A stretch of 64,000 nucleotides of DNA from Eubacteriales bacterium (GTDB taxonomy: Bacteria > Bacillota > Clostridia > Peptostreptococcales > Anaerovoracaceae), in NCBI GenBank assembly GCA_028693645.1, contig JAQUUY010000002.1:1-64000 (forward strand). The letters are read 5' to 3'. Below the pieces are notes generated by a model, which saw nothing but the letters and a program-made list of their open reading frames with translations, did no database searches and was not told the origin of the DNA. Below, piece after piece: positions 1 through 10,616 of this stretch. The position numbers were made by a program, and so were the translations under genes. Each line of letters opens with the position of its first letter. The stretch's first letter is position 1.

Positions 1-2
1 AT

Positions 3-200
3 AATGCAAAGAAGTATATCGAAGAAGGTAATTTCGGCGGCAAAGGCAGTGATGCACATCACGCAGCAGTCGTAGGAGATACCGTAGGCGATCCGTTCAA
101 AGATACCTCCGGTCCTTCCATCAATATTCTTCTCAAGTTGATGACCATCGTTGCGGTTGTTTTCGGTCCCGTCTTCCTTGCATTCGGCGGATTGATGTAA
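3..200 (+). CDS. hppA: Membrane-bound ion-translocating pyrophosphatase, C-terminal fragment (truncated by left window edge)
   Basis: Frame from base 3 reads [90 protein letters not shown] is the conserved C-terminal H+/Na+-PPase signature. Confidence 0.88.
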   Translation, partial: NAKKYIEEGNFGGKGSDAHHAAVVGDTVGDPFKDTSGPSINILLKLMTIVAVVFGPVFLAFGGLM

Positions 201-235
201 GAACAAACTGCACAAAAATATAACTACAAATTCTA

Positions 236-264
236 AAAGGCGGCCTCGTAAAGAGGCCGCCTTT
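236..264 (+). terminator. Intrinsic terminator after hppA
   Basis: AAAGGCGGCCTC-GTAAA-GAGGCCGCCTTT perfect stem followed by ctttg. Confidence 0.8.
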
Positions 265-388
265 CTTTGCGCTAAACTCGTTCCTTCTCTTTTTAAACAG
301 TACAAATTGCAGATTTGTGATTTCCTTGCATGGCTTCACCAACTATTTGCTGCGCAAGCAGGGTGAGTTGACAACAGTTCCGACGGTA

Positions 389-972
389 AAGTTATCTAAA
401 ATCAAGCCTAGCGAACACAAAAAGTATAACTTTCTGAAGGCGAAAAAAATAGAATTCTTTTGACAAAACTGAAACCCACTTATTCCAACCTTCCTGACTT
501 CGCTTTTTCGCTCAAGCTTTTACTGCTCTTCGGGAAATTATCTAAAAGCACTATTCAAAAGGAAAAAAGGTATAACATTTTGGCAAAAGTTATACCTTTG
601 GGTTGAAAATTATTGAAATTTAGATAACTTTGAAGCGAGAAAAAACACAGGCAGAAGACATTCGGATTGGAAACGTTTAAATTTCAATGTTTTCATCAAT
701 TCGCCCAAAAGCTTCGAAGGACGGGATTTGTGCAAGTTATCTAAAACCACCTTATATGAGGCCATTTTAGATAACTTTAAACAAAAGCTGGATAACAAAA
801 ACGCCAGTTCCCCTTCCCCATAGAAATCGTCCGAGTTCCACAAAATTTGAAGAACGAGAGATTCCAACGAAAATAGAAACTGGCGTTTAAATGAGCTTTA
901 CGCGAGTTATACATGGGCTAACGTTAGCTATGACGTGATCTGACGGCAGCCAAAATCAGAACTTATCTAAAA
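389..972. repeat. Cluster of six AAGTTATCTAAAA-type 13-mers in both orientations
   Basis: 389-401(+), 535-547(+, 12/13), 618-630(-, 12/13), 734-746(+), 765-777(-), 960-972(+, 12/13); plus inverted repeats AAAGGTATAAC/GTTATACCTTT (566-576/589-599) and AACGCCAGTT/AACTGGCGTT (about 799-808/877-886). Confidence 0.65.
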
Positions 973-2519
973 TTTCTTGCTTGCTCAAATTCCAGTTTGA
1001 TTTCTTCACTTGGTTCTTCTGTCATTAACGAAATAAACAGTATGAATACACAAGATACAACGAAGGCCGGGAACAACTCATAGATTCCGAATACTCCGCC
1101 CAAGGGTTTAAGAACAAGTTTCCAAAGGAAAACCATACCCGCACCGGAAAGCATTCCTGCAATCGCTCCGGCTCTGGTTGTTCTCTTCCAGAAAAGCGAA
1201 AACAACATGATCGGCCCAAAGGTCGCTCCAAAGCCCGCCCAAGCAAACGACACGACAGTAAAAATAACACTGTTTTCATCCATAGCGATGATCATGGCAC
1301 ATACCGCAATTACGACCAAGGTAATTCGAGAGACGTGCAGTACCGTCCTGTCAGTGGCTTCTTTTCTCATGATACCCTGATAGATACATTTTGAGAATGC
1401 ACCGGCCGCAATGAGGAGATAAGAATCCGAAGAGCTTATCGTAGCAGCAAGGATACCGGCCATAACAAGGCCTGCAACAAGAGGAGCGAAGAAATTAGTT
1501 GAAAGCAAAATGAAAATGCCTTCCGCTCCTCCCTGCGTTCCAAATGCAGTCGGGTAAAGAGCTCTGCCTATGATTCCAATCGAAATCGCAGCACAGAGAG
1601 AAATGCCACACCAAATCACAGCGATACGTCTTGATAGTTTCAATTCGCTTGGATTTTTGATTGCCATAAATTTCATCAAGACCTGGGGCATTCCAAAATA
1701 ACCAAGGCCCCAAGACATGGTTGATACAATCGTAAGCCCGACATAAGGCGAAGCTTCAGCAAAAAGCGGATCACCAAATTCACTGACCTGCTGTATTCCA
1801 TCAACCATTTTCGGATTGGCGATTCCAAAGAAATCAAGGAAACCGGGGATTTGTTGGACGTTTGCGATGACCGCATCGATTCCTCCGGCAGTTGTCACTC
1901 CGACAAATAAAACTGCTACGAGAGAGAAAAACATGATAATTCCTTGCATGAAATCCGATGCGCTTTCTGCAAGAAAGCCTCCGATGAAAGTATACCCGAT
2001 GACAAAGAGTGCTCCTGCAATCATCATGTATTGATACTTAATATCAAACAAGGTGCTAAACAGTTTCCCCACCGTTACGAAACAGCTTGCTGCATAAACC
2101 GTAAAGAACACGAGAATAAACAGGGCTGCAATTGTCATCAAAACTTTTTTGTTTTCTTTAAAGCGATTGCTGAAAAAATCCGGAATCGTAATAGAGTCGT
2201 TCGCGATTACGGTATAACCACGTAGTCTTCTTGATACAAACAACCAATTTAAATAGGTTCCAATCAAAAGACCGATTCCTGTCCATATTGCGTCGCTCAA
2301 GCCATACCAATAGGCAACACCCGGAAGTCCCATAAGCAACCATCCGCTCATATCGGAAGCTTCTGCTCCCATCGCCGTGACCCAAGGCCCAAGCGTTCTT
2401 CCTCCAATGAGATAATTCTCACTGCTTTCATTTGCGCGTCTTGCATAATGCAATCCAATCCCAACGACAACTGCGATGTAGCAGGACATTGAGATTAGAA
2501 TTTGTGCTTTATCAGGCAT
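963..2519 (-). CDS. putP: Sodium/proline symporter (SSS family)
   Basis: 518 aa; YLIGGRTLGPWVTAMGAEASDMSGWLLMGLPG and GILAATISSSDSYLLIAAGAFSKCIY are PutP signatures. Confidence 0.93.
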   Translation of the reverse strand: MPDKAQILISMSCYIAVVVGIGLHYARRANESSENYLIGGRTLGPWVTAMGAEASDMSGWLLMGLPGVAYWYGLSDAIWTGIGLLIGTYLNWLFVSRRLRGYTVIANDSITIPDFFSNRFKENKKVLMTIAALFILVFFTVYAASCFVTVGKLFSTLFDIKYQYMMIAGALFVIGYTFIGGFLAESASDFMQGIIMFFSLVAVLFVGVTTAGGIDAVIANVQQIPGFLDFFGIANPKMVDGIQQVSEFGDPLFAEASPYVGLTIVSTMSWGLGYFGMPQVLMKFMAIKNPSELKLSRRIAVIWCGISLCAAISIGIIGRALYPTAFGTQGGAEGIFILLSTNFFAPLVAGLVMAGILAATISSSDSYLLIAAGAFSKCIYQGIMRKEATDRTVLHVSRITLVVIAVCAMIIAMDENSVIFTVVSFAWAGFGATFGPIMLFSLFWKRTTRAGAIAGMLSGAGMVFLWKLVLKPLGGVFGIYELFPAFVVSCVFILFISLMTEEPSEEIKLEFEQARNFR

Positions 2520-2634
2520 TATTTTTGCTCCTTTTCTTTATTGAATGTCGTTATACTAATATTGCTTACACAAAACAGAGGATACCATAAAACGGTTCCT
2601 CTGTAAACCTTAGAATCCATGAATTGAGGCTGGC

Positions 2635-5600
2635 TCAGATTTTCTTTTCTCGTTCTTTCCATTCCCGAAGAGCGTTTAGTGCATCGGAAAAATCAAAATT
2701 CACAATATGCTTTTCCAGTAGTTCCGCAGTGCTTCCAAGGAAGGGCCCAAGGATTTTTTTTGAATCCTCAAACGCATCAATAACTGCCGTATCCTTATTC
2801 CTTAACATAAGTTCTATCTCTTTAAGTAAATCCTTGGCTTCCGCCGAATCCTTGTCAGACAGAAGATTGTTTAGGATAAAAGTTTCTACTTGCGGCAAGT
2901 TTTCATTTAAGTCGCTTATTAACCGGGTCAATTCTTGTGATAACACTTCAAGACTGTTTCTCAGCTGTTCGGGATCGTGCTCTGCTGCGCTGAACTTTTC
3001 GATTTCCGTTGCAAGAGAATGAATCCTTTCTGCACCGAGATTACCGGCAACTCCTTTCAAGGAGTGCACGGCCGCACGTAATCCCTTCTCGTCACTTCTT
3101 TCCAAGCAATCTGTAATCGTCTTGGCATCACTGTCATGACCTTCTGCAAAAAGTCTCAGCAACTTCAGATAAGCAACCGAATCTCCCTGCAAAATACGTA
3201 ATCCCGCATTGACATCGAGGCCTGCGATTTTTTTCAGGTCAGCCACTGCTTCAGGCAAAACACCAGGTTCATTGCTATCAATCGTCTCTTTCTTCTCGGA
3301 AACCTGCGGGACTTTTGATTCATGCAGTTTTTTCTTTGGAGCGACCCACTTTACAATTGCACGAAATAATTCCTCCGGTTCAACCGGCTTTGGCAAGTGG
3401 TCGTTCATGCCCGCCTCAATCCAGCGTCTTCTGTCTTCTTCAAAAGCACTTGCGGTCATAGCCAAAATCGGCACGGTCTGGCCAACGGGGTTCTTTCGTA
3501 TCTCCGTCGTTGCCGTTATGCCATCCATCACCGGCATTTGTATATCCATCAGTATCAAGTCGTAACGAACGGATTCTATGATAGCTACCGCTTCTTTTCC
3601 GTTGTCAACAACGCTAACAATCATTCCCACAGACTCAAGCAGCTGACAAGTCACTTCTTGGTTGATTGCATTGTCTTCCACAAGAAGCACCATAGCTCCT
3701 TTTCGAATGCTCAGTTGTTCCTCAAGTCCCTTTGAATCGATTGCCGGTAGCATACCCGGTATTTCGAGCAATAATTCCGCCAACACATCAAAGAGCGAAG
3801 ATGGCGTCACCGGTTTAGACAATATATGTGCGATACCTGCTCGTTCCAACTCTTCCTTGGCAAGCTGATCTCCGTAAGCCGTAATCATCAACATAAGTGG
3901 TTGGCTTAATAAATCGAGTGAATGCATCATTAAGGCGGTATCAACACCGTCCATATCAGGCATTTTGAAATCCAGCAATATGATTCTATAAGGATCCCCT
4001 ATTTTATCGGCTTCAGCAACTTGTTCAAGACCCGCTTTTCCGGTTTCAGCTATTTCAGGGCGAAACCTTATATCCGAGAGCATTTCAAACAATATCGTAC
4101 TGTCCTCTTTTGAATCATCAATAATCAAAACTCTCATTCCCGCGAAGGATTTAAGATGAGCTGCATTCTGTGGAAGAAGACCCGAAATACCGAACGGGAT
4201 TTCAACGAAGAACACACTACCCTTTCCTTCTTCACTTTCGGCACCAATTGTGCCTCCCATCAGTTCCGCCAAGCGCTTGCTGATGGAAAGACCGAGCCCT
4301 GTGCCCCCAAAGCGTCTGGTCGTCGATTCATCTGCCTGTTCAAAATCATTGAATAAGCGATCAATTTTTTCTTTTGCAATACCAATCCCTGTATCACTGA
4401 CCTCAAAGCGAAGCATGACCTGGTTGTCCGTTTCACTCAACACACGTGCTGTCAGGGTGATTCCACCGCGTTCTGTAAACTTCGCCGCATTTCCAATCAA
4501 ATTTAAGAGGATTTGACCAAAACGAATTCCATCGCCGCGAAGCATCAATGGAATATGATCGAGATCAACACGCAAGAATAGTTTTTTTGCTGCAATATCA
4601 TCATCCATTATACTGCAGAGCTGATCAATCACTCTCGCGGGTTCAAAATCATTGATATTCAATGCAAGTTTACTTGCCTTAATTTTAGAAAGATCAAGGA
4701 TATCATTTATGATGCTGAGCAGATGTCTTGCGGCACCCGCAAGCTTATCAATCTGTTCCGTTTGGCGACGGCTCAGCGGATCCCTTTTAATTAAATGGGC
4801 ATAACCGATGATTGCATTGATGGGCGTTCTGATTTCGTGGCTCATATTGGAGAGGAACGCACTTTTCGCTTGATTCGCAGCTTCTGCCGTTTCTTTGGCA
4901 AGTTCAAGTTCTAAGGTTCTTGAAACGACCATGTCTTCAAGATTTAAGCGATAATCATCTAACTGCTGAGTAATATGGACTTTTTCGGTGATGTCCTGCA
5001 CGGTTCCAAGCCCAACAAGGGGATTCCCTTCGCTGTCAAATTCAAATTCCGCTTTTTCTTCTACCCAAACAATTTCGCCCTTTGAAAGGAGTCTGTAACT
5101 GATATTAAATTCCTCTCCCCTTAATGCCCCATACCAAGCTCTTCCTACCATGTCACTGTCTTCCGAATACACACAAGCCATATAACTTTCGATGCTTTGC
5201 GGAAGGCCTTTTTTGATTCCAAAAATACGGTACACTTCATCGGACCAAATGAATTCATTTTTTCGGATATCAAGATACCAGTGTCCGGTTTTGGAAACAG
5301 ATTGCGCTCGCTTTAAGAAATATTCGCTGCGCTGCAATTCTTCGGCAACTTTGATGCGATCCTTTGTAATAAAGGACATACCAAAATAGTTCGCAACCTG
5401 ACAAAAGAAAGAGATCTCGTCGCTTTCCCAATGGCGTTCACTTTTTCGATAGGAAAAAGAAATCACTCCTCTGTTTCGGCCCGCGGATTCAAGTTTGCAA
5501 AGAAGCAAGGATTTTAAACCCGCAGGTCTCAACTCCTTTTCTTCGAAATCCCGTAGATGAATCTCCTTAATTGATTTTTTCACTATAATGTAGCGGTTGT

Positions 5601-6675
5601 TCTTAATTTGCCAAAATAGCTGTTGGTTTTCTTCCTCCCGCATACTCTGCCCCAAAACATGGATATTTTCGGTGGAATCAAATAAGTCGATACAATCTAA
5701 AACAGTTTGCTCTTCGTTATAGAGCCAAACGGAAACGCGTTCGATATCAACGGCCTTTCCAATCAGTTCTGTTACCGCTACCGCAAATGCATGGATATCG
5801 CCATTGATTCTCGATTCCATTTCCGTGATCTGTCTTATCACATCATTATGGACGCGCAAACGATCCGTTAATGCTTGTTTGTTGATTTCGGTCTGTTTTC
5901 GATCTGTAATGTCACGCACGACGGCAATGATATTGTCCTCAGAAGGTACTCTGCTCATTCTCGTTTCAAAATAGCGTGTCTCCCCTTCTGCTTTAAGGCT
6001 ATATTCATAAATCGTAATTTCGTCCTTTTTCAAGTCCGCGATTGCATCTGCAAATTTTTCTGTGCTTTCTTTCGGAAGAACCTCAAAAATTGTTTTCCCA
6101 AGGAAAAATTCAGGAGGTACATGCAACAATTTTTCCTCTTTTGCTTCATATTCGAGGATTTTTCCCTTTGGATCAAGCACAAAAAAAAGATCCGGCAACA
6201 CTTTGAACAGGGATCGGAGAAGAACTCCGCGCCTGTTTGCATAGGTTTCCGTCTTTTTTTGCGCCGTGATGTCTTGGAGCGTTCCTTCAATCCGTATCGT
6301 TTTTCCGTTTTCTTGGATTGGAGTTCCAATCGCTTGCAACCACTTGCTTTTATGATTAGAAGTTTCACGTTCTATTTCAATGGAATAACACGTACCTTTT
6401 TCGATTGCCTCTGCGAAGGTTTTCTCAAAAAGAGCGGATGACTCCGGCGTAAGACCCTTGCGAATCTCATCTAAAGAAATCACGTCACCAACAGGAAGGT
6501 CATGGAGTTCGAACATTTCATCGCTCCATTCCCCTTCCATGCTATCGAGATGAATAACCCAGCCCCCCACCTTTGCGGTCCGGCAAGCCATAGCCAGCAA
6601 GCGGTTTTCTTTCTTTAAATCTGAAACGCTTTTCTTTTCCTCGTTCAACGCTCTACCTTCTTTCTTTCTGTTCAA
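2635..6675 (-). CDS. Hybrid sensor histidine kinase (PAS repeats, GAF-like, HisKA, HATPase, two receiver domains, HPt)
   Basis: 1346 aa; [25 protein letters not shown]-box, [34 protein letters not shown], receivers [12 protein letters not shown] and [13 protein letters not shown], HPt [15 protein letters not shown]. Confidence 0.92.
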   Translation of the reverse strand: MNRKKEGRALNEEKKSVSDLKKENRLLAMACRTAKVGGWVIHLDSMEGEWSDEMFELHDLPVGDVISLDEIRKGLTPESSALFEKTFAEAIEKGTCYSIEIERETSNHKSKWLQAIGTPIQENGKTIRIEGTLQDITAQKKTETYANRRGVLLRSLFKVLPDLFFVLDPKGKILEYEAKEEKLLHVPPEFFLGKTIFEVLPKESTEKFADAIADLKKDEITIYEYSLKAEGETRYFETRMSRVPSEDNIIAVVRDITDRKQTEINKQALTDRLRVHNDVIRQITEMESRINGDIHAFAVAVTELIGKAVDIERVSVWLYNEEQTVLDCIDLFDSTENIHVLGQSMREEENQQLFWQIKNNRYIIVKKSIKEIHLRDFEEKELRPAGLKSLLLCKLESAGRNRGVISFSYRKSERHWESDEISFFCQVANYFGMSFITKDRIKVAEELQRSEYFLKRAQSVSKTGHWYLDIRKNEFIWSDEVYRIFGIKKGLPQSIESYMACVYSEDSDMVGRAWYGALRGEEFNISYRLLSKGEIVWVEEKAEFEFDSEGNPLVGLGTVQDITEKVHITQQLDDYRLNLEDMVVSRTLELELAKETAEAANQAKSAFLSNMSHEIRTPINAIIGYAHLIKRDPLSRRQTEQIDKLAGAARHLLSIINDILDLSKIKASKLALNINDFEPARVIDQLCSIMDDDIAAKKLFLRVDLDHIPLMLRGDGIRFGQILLNLIGNAAKFTERGGITLTARVLSETDNQVMLRFEVSDTGIGIAKEKIDRLFNDFEQADESTTRRFGGTGLGLSISKRLAELMGGTIGAESEEGKGSVFFVEIPFGISGLLPQNAAHLKSFAGMRVLIIDDSKEDSTILFEMLSDIRFRPEIAETGKAGLEQVAEADKIGDPYRIILLDFKMPDMDGVDTALMMHSLDLLSQPLMLMITAYGDQLAKEELERAGIAHILSKPVTPSSLFDVLAELLLEIPGMLPAIDSKGLEEQLSIRKGAMVLLVEDNAINQEVTCQLLESVGMIVSVVDNGKEAVAIIESVRYDLILMDIQMPVMDGITATTEIRKNPVGQTVPILAMTASAFEEDRRRWIEAGMNDHLPKPVEPEELFRAIVKWVAPKKKLHESKVPQVSEKKETIDSNEPGVLPEAVADLKKIAGLDVNAGLRILQGDSVAYLKLLRLFAEGHDSDAKTITDCLERSDEKGLRAAVHSLKGVAGNLGAERIHSLATEIEKFSAAEHDPEQLRNSLEVLSQELTRLISDLNENLPQVETFILNNLLSDKDSAEAKDLLKEIELMLRNKDTAVIDAFEDSKKILGPFLGSTAELLEKHIVNFDFSDALNALREWKEREKKI

Positions 6676-6702
6676 AGCAGATTTATGTCATAGCGTCCGT
6701 CT

Positions 6703-7863
6703 TTAAGTAAGCCTCGCCGTGGAAAGGGAAAGTGGTACTTCCTCGACCGCATCGCCCATAATCAACAAAATTCGTTCAAAGGCACAGCGTTCATCTTCGA
6801 ATGCATCCACAATATCAGGATCAAAATGTAACCCCTTTTGAGAGAGGATATAATCGATTGCAGACTGAATGTTCCATGGTTTTTTATAGATTCGAACTCT
6901 TGTAAGGGCATCAAAAACATCTGCCAAGGCCATCAACCTCGCAGACAATGGTATTTCTGTGCCTTCGAGTCCATATGGATAACCGCTGCCATCCCATTTT
7001 TCATGGTGGTAAACTGCGATTAGCTCTGCTTCTTCGAGAAACGTTAACGACATCAGCTTCGTTTCACGGACCTTTCCCGCATTTGCCAAAATTGCTCGAT
7101 TGATGGCTTCGCGAATCGCATTTCCTCCGATTTGGCAGTGCTTTTTCATGATTTCAAATTCTTCTTCGGTCAAGGCGGAAGGTTTTAAGAGGATTCTGTC
7201 GGGAATCCCTATTTTTCCGACATCATGAAGCGGGGCGGCTTTCACAATGCTCATAAGATAAGTATCACTGAGCCTCCCGGCATATTTGGGGTTCAATTGC
7301 AATCTCCTGCCGAGAAGCTCAACATAGGCCTGTGTGCGCAGAATATGATCTCCGGTATCGAAATCCCTAGTTTCCGTCAAACCGCTGATAACGCTCATTG
7401 ATACATCTTGGACCAATTGATTTTCCTCAAAGCGTCGACTCACTTCTGCTTCTAACCAAGTGTTTTGATCTTTCAAAAAATCTCTTGCTTGTTTCAATTC
7501 GAGATGCACCCGTACACGTTCGACAACAATCGCCGGTCGAAAAGGTTTCGTAATATAATCAACAGCACCAAGATGAAAACCTTTTTCTTCATCAATAATG
7601 CTGTCAAGGGCAGTAATATATATTACAGGAATCTCTTTTGTTTTTGGATCTTGTCTGAGTTTGCTCAAAACCGCATAACCATCCATCCCCGGCATCACGA
7701 TGTCGAGAAGAATCAATTCGGGGCGTGGTTCAATGTTTACCGCACGAAGCGCATCCTCGCCGGATTTGCAAGCTCTGACATGAAAAAAAGCGCCTAAGGT
7801 TTTACTGAGGACCGATAGGTTAATCGGTTCATCATCGACAATCAGAATGACAGGCTTTTCCAT
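6703..7863 (-). CDS. Response regulator with HD-GYP output domain (putative c-di-GMP phosphodiesterase)
   Basis: 386 aa; receiver ELILLDIVMPGMDGYAVL; HD-GYP motifs APLHDVGKIGIPD and YHHEKWDGSGYPYGLEGTEIPLSARLMALADVFDALT. Confidence 0.93.
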   Translation of the reverse strand: MEKPVILIVDDEPINLSVLSKTLGAFFHVRACKSGEDALRAVNIEPRPELILLDIVMPGMDGYAVLSKLRQDPKTKEIPVIYITALDSIIDEEKGFHLGAVDYITKPFRPAIVVERVRVHLELKQARDFLKDQNTWLEAEVSRRFEENQLVQDVSMSVISGLTETRDFDTGDHILRTQAYVELLGRRLQLNPKYAGRLSDTYLMSIVKAAPLHDVGKIGIPDRILLKPSALTEEEFEIMKKHCQIGGNAIREAINRAILANAGKVRETKLMSLTFLEEAELIAVYHHEKWDGSGYPYGLEGTEIPLSARLMALADVFDALTRVRIYKKPWNIQSAIDYILSQKGLHFDPDIVDAFEDERCAFERILLIMGDAVEEVPLSLSTARLT

Positions 7864-8053
7864 TTACACACCTCTTACTTTATGAAACCACTGCCAATAT
7901 AAAAGAAGGCATCCTTTGTCGGAGATGCGCATATCCCTTCCTGCAAGTCGTTGTTATTAAGAAATATTACAAAATATTATTCCCGTTTTTATACTGTTTA
8001 AACGAGAAAGAGGTCTTGGATTTTTCCTTTTTTTTGAAACCCACAAAAATATT

Positions 8054-9085
8054 TTATTGTTTTCTGTTTCTGATTATCTTTAGTATCGGCTTTTCAATCA
8101 AGCCGTAGAGTCCTTCTGTAAAGACCTGATACGCTTTTGCAACAGGTGCCCGTGACAACAGCCAGACAGATGCGAGCGCCAACAGCGCAAGGACAATGTA
8201 GGTAGGGGCATTACTCGCATGAAATTGAGACATATCTTTGATCAAATAACGTATGATGATATGAAAAACGTAAACCGGCATGGTGTTTTGACCGATTTTT
8301 GTTAAAAAAGTCTTCTTTGATGGTAGCAGATTAATAAAGACAAAGATCCAAAGCAGCGCCAACACAGACAGGAAAATACGGACTGCGATTCCCTCAAGAT
8401 CAGAAAGGCCCGAAGACGCATACGAATATTTCATATACCAATTTGACAGATTCCATGGTCGGTAAAAAGAAAGTGCGGCAGTCGTAACGACAACTACTGC
8501 GAATACAATTCCTCCAATCCATTTAGGAATCTTGCGGATACGTTCAATGTGTTCTTTTTGGCAAAAGTACCCAAGCATAAAAAACGGAAGAAAGCCAAAG
8601 GTTCTCGCAAGGGACAAGCGCTCATCAAGAAAAGAAACACAGCCGGAAAGCAGCGATACAAAAACCGTGATTGGCAAGATCCACTTTATTTTCACCAAGG
8701 TCGCCAACGAGATACGATAATAAAATAAAGTCAGAAGAAACCAAAGAGCCATCGTCGGATTAAAAAGATCAAACGTAGCATTGCCGAAAACAAGACAACG
8801 TACAAAATACATAAGCGGCATCAACATAAGATAAGGAAACAATAAGGTTTTAAATGCGGTATCTCTGCATTTAATGACATTCTTTGAAAAAAAGCCGGAA
8901 GCAAAAAGAAAGCCCTGCATAATAAAAGAAAAGGATGCGATATACACAGCACCTTCAAAGGAATTCACATGAAAAATAGTGCCGACACGATAATAATGAG
9001 CCAGCACTACTGAAAAAACGAGAACCGCTTTCATGTTATCAAATAAATAGTCACGTTCCTTGGGAACGCAAAGTTGTTCTTGCAA
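8054..9085 (-). CDS. Membrane acyltransferase, acyltransferase-3 / fucose-4-O-acetylase-like
   Basis: 343 aa, about 10 TM segments; RDYLFDNMKAVLVFSVVLAHYY N-terminus typical of the family; TTG start with GGGAGAT upstream. Confidence 0.85.
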   Translation of the reverse strand: MQEQLCVPKERDYLFDNMKAVLVFSVVLAHYYRVGTIFHVNSFEGAVYIASFSFIMQGFLFASGFFSKNVIKCRDTAFKTLLFPYLMLMPLMYFVRCLVFGNATFDLFNPTMALWFLLTLFYYRISLATLVKIKWILPITVFVSLLSGCVSFLDERLSLARTFGFLPFFMLGYFCQKEHIERIRKIPKWIGGIVFAVVVVTTAALSFYRPWNLSNWYMKYSYASSGLSDLEGIAVRIFLSVLALLWIFVFINLLPSKKTFLTKIGQNTMPVYVFHIIIRYLIKDMSQFHASNAPTYIVLALLALASVWLLSRAPVAKAYQVFTEGLYGLIEKPILKIIRNRKQ

Positions 9086-9166
9086 ATGATCATCTCCCCT
9101 ATTGTCTATTTCTTGCTTTTAGTTTATCACAAGCATCTGTTTACAGTCAATCAGGGAGAATATCTC

Positions 9167-9490
9167 TTATCTTTCGCAGTTACAGCTGATATTTCCGGCT
9201 ATGATTTCTTTCCAATCGCCAATCACATCATGTGTCCAACAATCATCTGCGCCTGCCGCTTCTCTCATCGTAAGAGCAAAGATATAGGAAAGTTCCTCTA
9301 CCGTAGCGCCTGCATCCAGAGCCCCTTTAAAGTGTTTTAACACGCAGGGTTTGCTTCGTCCTTTGATGGAAAGGGCAAAGCAGATGAATTGAAATGTTTT
9401 TTCGTCAATCGGCATTTTTTCTTTATAAAGGGCATCGATTTCATCGAGTTTCGCGGTAAACTCAGGGAAAAATTCTTCAAGCATTCTCAT
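9167..9490 (-). CDS. Carboxymuconolactone decarboxylase / AhpD-like protein
   Basis: 107 aa; SIKGRSKPCVLKHFKGALDAGATVEELSYIFALTMREAAGA. Confidence 0.72.
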   Translation of the reverse strand: MRMLEEFFPEFTAKLDEIDALYKEKMPIDEKTFQFICFALSIKGRSKPCVLKHFKGALDAGATVEELSYIFALTMREAAGADDCWTHDVIGDWKEIIAGNISCNCER

Positions 9491-9492
9491 TG

Positions 9493-9759
9493 TTACTTAC
9501 CTCCAAGTTTCTCTAAAAAAGGTTTGATTTCGGATGGTTTTAATAGTTTACCGGCAGAAACAGCCCGTCCGGAAACGACAAGCGCCGGTGTTACCATGAC
9601 ACCGTAGGCCGCAATCTGTGCAAAATCCGTGACGTGCTCAATTTCAAGATCAAGACCAAGTTCTTTCATCGCCAGTTTTGTATTCTCTTCTAATTCGTTG
9701 CATTTTTTACAGCCTGATCCGAGGACTTTAATTACTGCTTCTGTTTTTTTTTCTTCCAT
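9493..9759 (-). CDS. Small thioredoxin-fold redox-active disulfide protein
   Basis: MEEKKTEAVIKVLGSGCKKCNELEENTKLAMKELGLD...YGVMVTPALVVSGRAVSAGKLLKPSEI; start moved to the Met after AAGGAG, inside the 9493..9846 ORF. Confidence 0.82.
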   Translation of the reverse strand: MEEKKTEAVIKVLGSGCKKCNELEENTKLAMKELGLDLEIEHVTDFAQIAAYGVMVTPALVVSGRAVSAGKLLKPSEIKPFLEKLGGK

Positions 9760-9846
9760 AATGATTAACTCCTTTGCAGAAATAAACAAGCTTTCGACAT
9801 ATTGATGTTTGTCTATATGATAACTGCTGTCAGAATTACTTGTCAA

Positions 9847-10599
9847 TCATTCTTTTTCTACAAAACCTTGCTTCTCAATCTGATATTTTTTATCTTTCAT
9901 AGATAACATCGTATACGCGATTTTCCCCTGTTCGTCATAGCGATGATAAATCATCAATTTTGATTGTTCGGCACCTTCTTCGGAAACAATCGTCACTCCC
10001 CCACAAAAATCCGTCATGTCCGGAAAAGATGCACTGCTCAAAGTCCCACTTTCATTGTTTATCACGAAAAGCGTATTTTTATAACGCGAAACGGCCTCTG
10101 CTCTTCCGTCTTTTGATCCATCCAAAATAGTAAGGCGTTCAACCAAGCTCGGGCGGTCATCAACTTCACCAAAGACCTCTAAAACATGAATATCAGATGA
10201 ATTATAACTGCTTGACCTCGCTGCAAGAGCGACAATGATTTCATCTTTTCCGTCACCAGAAAGATCGGCTGCCAAAACATCCGGCGTATTGTAGCCATCA
10301 AATTTTTTGGAAACATAATCTCCGTTTCCAAAATAAAATTCATAGAATGAGAAGGACGTATTTTTTTTGTCCTCTGCTTCATAATAACTTAGCACTATCT
10401 TATCATCATTCGTTCCAATCCCATCAAGATCTATATTTTCAAGTTCTTTAATCATCTCGCTGCTAAGACCGTTCGCATTCGAATAATGGGGTTTCCCGCT
10501 GCCGCTACAGGCGGTTAAGGACAGCAAAGAAAATGAGAGAGTTATTATTAAAATAATTTTTGTTTTTCCGGCATAGCTCCAGCTGCTTCGACTTTTCAT
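9847..10599 (-). CDS. Putative lipoprotein with FG-GAP-like repeats
   Basis: 250 aa; signal/lipobox LLSLTACSGSG; repeats such as DLDGIGTNDDKIVLSYYE and DLSGDGKDEIIVALAA. Confidence 0.55.
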   Translation of the reverse strand: MKSRSSWSYAGKTKIILIITLSFSLLSLTACSGSGKPHYSNANGLSSEMIKELENIDLDGIGTNDDKIVLSYYEAEDKKNTSFSFYEFYFGNGDYVSKKFDGYNTPDVLAADLSGDGKDEIIVALAARSSSYNSSDIHVLEVFGEVDDRPSLVERLTILDGSKDGRAEAVSRYKNTLFVINNESGTLSSASFPDMTDFCGGVTIVSEEGAEQSKLMIYHRYDEQGKIAYTMLSMKDKKYQIEKQGFVEKE

Positions 10600-10616
10600 T
10601 TTATAAATCCACCTTT

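Noticed and set aside
610-867. 85-aa minus-strand ORF
   Set aside because: Overlaps the AAGTTATCTAAAA repeat cluster; no SD or family resemblance, so treated as chance coding.
5875-6441. 188-aa plus-strand ORF
   Set aside because: Antisense to the hybrid histidine kinase; Phe/Cys-rich composition typical of shadow frames.
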